Origin: Bacteroidales bacterium UBA3382
Lineage (GTDB): Bacteria; Bacteroidota; Bacteroidia; Bacteroidales; UBA932
Length of the DNA: 5,891 nt
Reading direction: 5' to 3'
Assembly: GCA_002358965.1 (NCBI GenBank)
Contig: DEPW01000135.1
Span: 400-6,290, forward strand
Below are positions 5,687-5,891 of this stretch, one piece after another; the stretch's first letter is position 1; each line of letters begins with the position of its first letter. The translations under genes were made by a program, and so were the position numbers. The notes below the pieces were generated by a model. The model saw only the letters and a list, made by a program, of their open reading frames with translations, was not told the DNA's origin and did not search any database.

Positions 5687-5891
5687 TCAGATTATGTCTT
5701 CCCGAGCCTTTATGTCGGCTATCCTCAGCTGTATCGTAGCGTTGCCGCGATAATAGTTTTCCACAATGGAGTAACAGACATCTATCGGATTTCCGGCAGC
5801 AAGATGCTCGAAATGCTCGGAACGGTTGAACGCTATCGCTGAAATATGGCGGTACGGCTGGTCTTCCTGTATCAATTCGAGCTTAAGATGG
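5687..5891 (-). CDS. recJ: Single-stranded-DNA exonuclease RecJ, C-terminal end (cut by window edge)
   Basis: RecJ degrades single-stranded DNA 5' to 3' in recombination (RecF pathway) and mismatch or base-excision repair. The minus strand is open from the window edge to TGA at 5689-5687, giving the last 67 residues, which begin HLKLELIQED. The pattern is that of the RecJ C-terminal OB-fold: HLKL, then ISAIAFNRSEHFEHLAAG, then PIDVCYSIVEN, then RGNATIQLRIADIK. A TTG at 5875 could be misread as a start codon, but the conserved HLKL segment lies upstream of it, so this is a truncated view of a longer gene. The catalytic DHH and DHHA1 domains lie outside the window, so activity cannot be judged. 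The call rests on my recognition of the C-terminal pattern. Confidence 0.83.
   Translation of the reverse strand, partial: HLKLELIQEDQPYRHISAIAFNRSEHFEHLAAGNPIDVCYSIVENYYRGNATIQLRIADIKAREDII

Noticed and set aside
5758..5766. DnaA-box-like TTTTCCACA here and near 265, with rsmG and rpmH suggesting an origin
   Set aside because: Both have a mismatch to the TTATCCACA consensus, lie inside coding sequence and do not cluster. There is no dnaA, dnaN or A+T-rich unwinding region.
1..5891. Mobile elements, CRISPR arrays, tRNA or rRNA genes, toxin-antitoxin or defence genes
   Set aside because: I looked on both strands and found no supporting repeats, cloverleaf sequences or characteristic protein motifs. 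Nearly all of the window is accounted for by housekeeping genes.

Overview
The window looks like ordinary chromosome from a member of the Bacteroidota, probably order Bacteroidales. Three things point there. Two promoters fit the Bacteroidota consensus (TTTG, about 19 bases, TAnnTTTG). The start codons are preceded by A/T-rich sequence, not Shine-Dalgarno motifs. The protein sequences (RsmG, an ECF sigma factor, the RecJ tail) read like Bacteroidales homologues. Coding DNA is roughly half G+C by eye and the gaps are clearly A+T-rich. I see no transposase, integrase, tRNA, rRNA, CRISPR or phage gene.

Layout. The left edge (1-86, minus) holds the first 28 codons of rpmH (ribosomal protein L34), with its own consensus promoter in the gap before rsmG. 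Next comes a compact leftward unit, polA (4245-1543), an ECF sigma factor (1571-972) and rsmG (918-193). The sigma gene overlaps the end of polA by 29 bases, and rsmG starts 53 bases after it. Across a 121-base A+T-rich divergent gap lies a rightward gene for a fold-type I PLP-dependent aminotransferase (4367-5581) of the LysN / 2-aminoadipate aminotransferase type. A strong hairpin terminator follows it. The right edge (5891-5687, minus) holds the last 67 codons of recJ, facing the aminotransferase gene.

How the genes fit together. PolA and RecJ act in DNA replication and repair. RsmG methylates 16S rRNA and L34 is part of the large ribosomal subunit. The sigma factor sits between the DNA and ribosome genes, with no recognisable anti-sigma gene beside it. 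The aminotransferase is a separate metabolic unit.

I do not see an undescribed multi-gene system here. The points most worth a second look are a PolA whose 3'-5' proofreading domain is kept but has lost all three catalytic motifs, an rpmH leader with a hairpin and a perfect 10-base direct repeat ending next to the start codon, an extra segment of about 25 residues in RsmG, a perfect 9-base tandem repeat filling the aminotransferase leader, and the sigma gene that overlaps polA.
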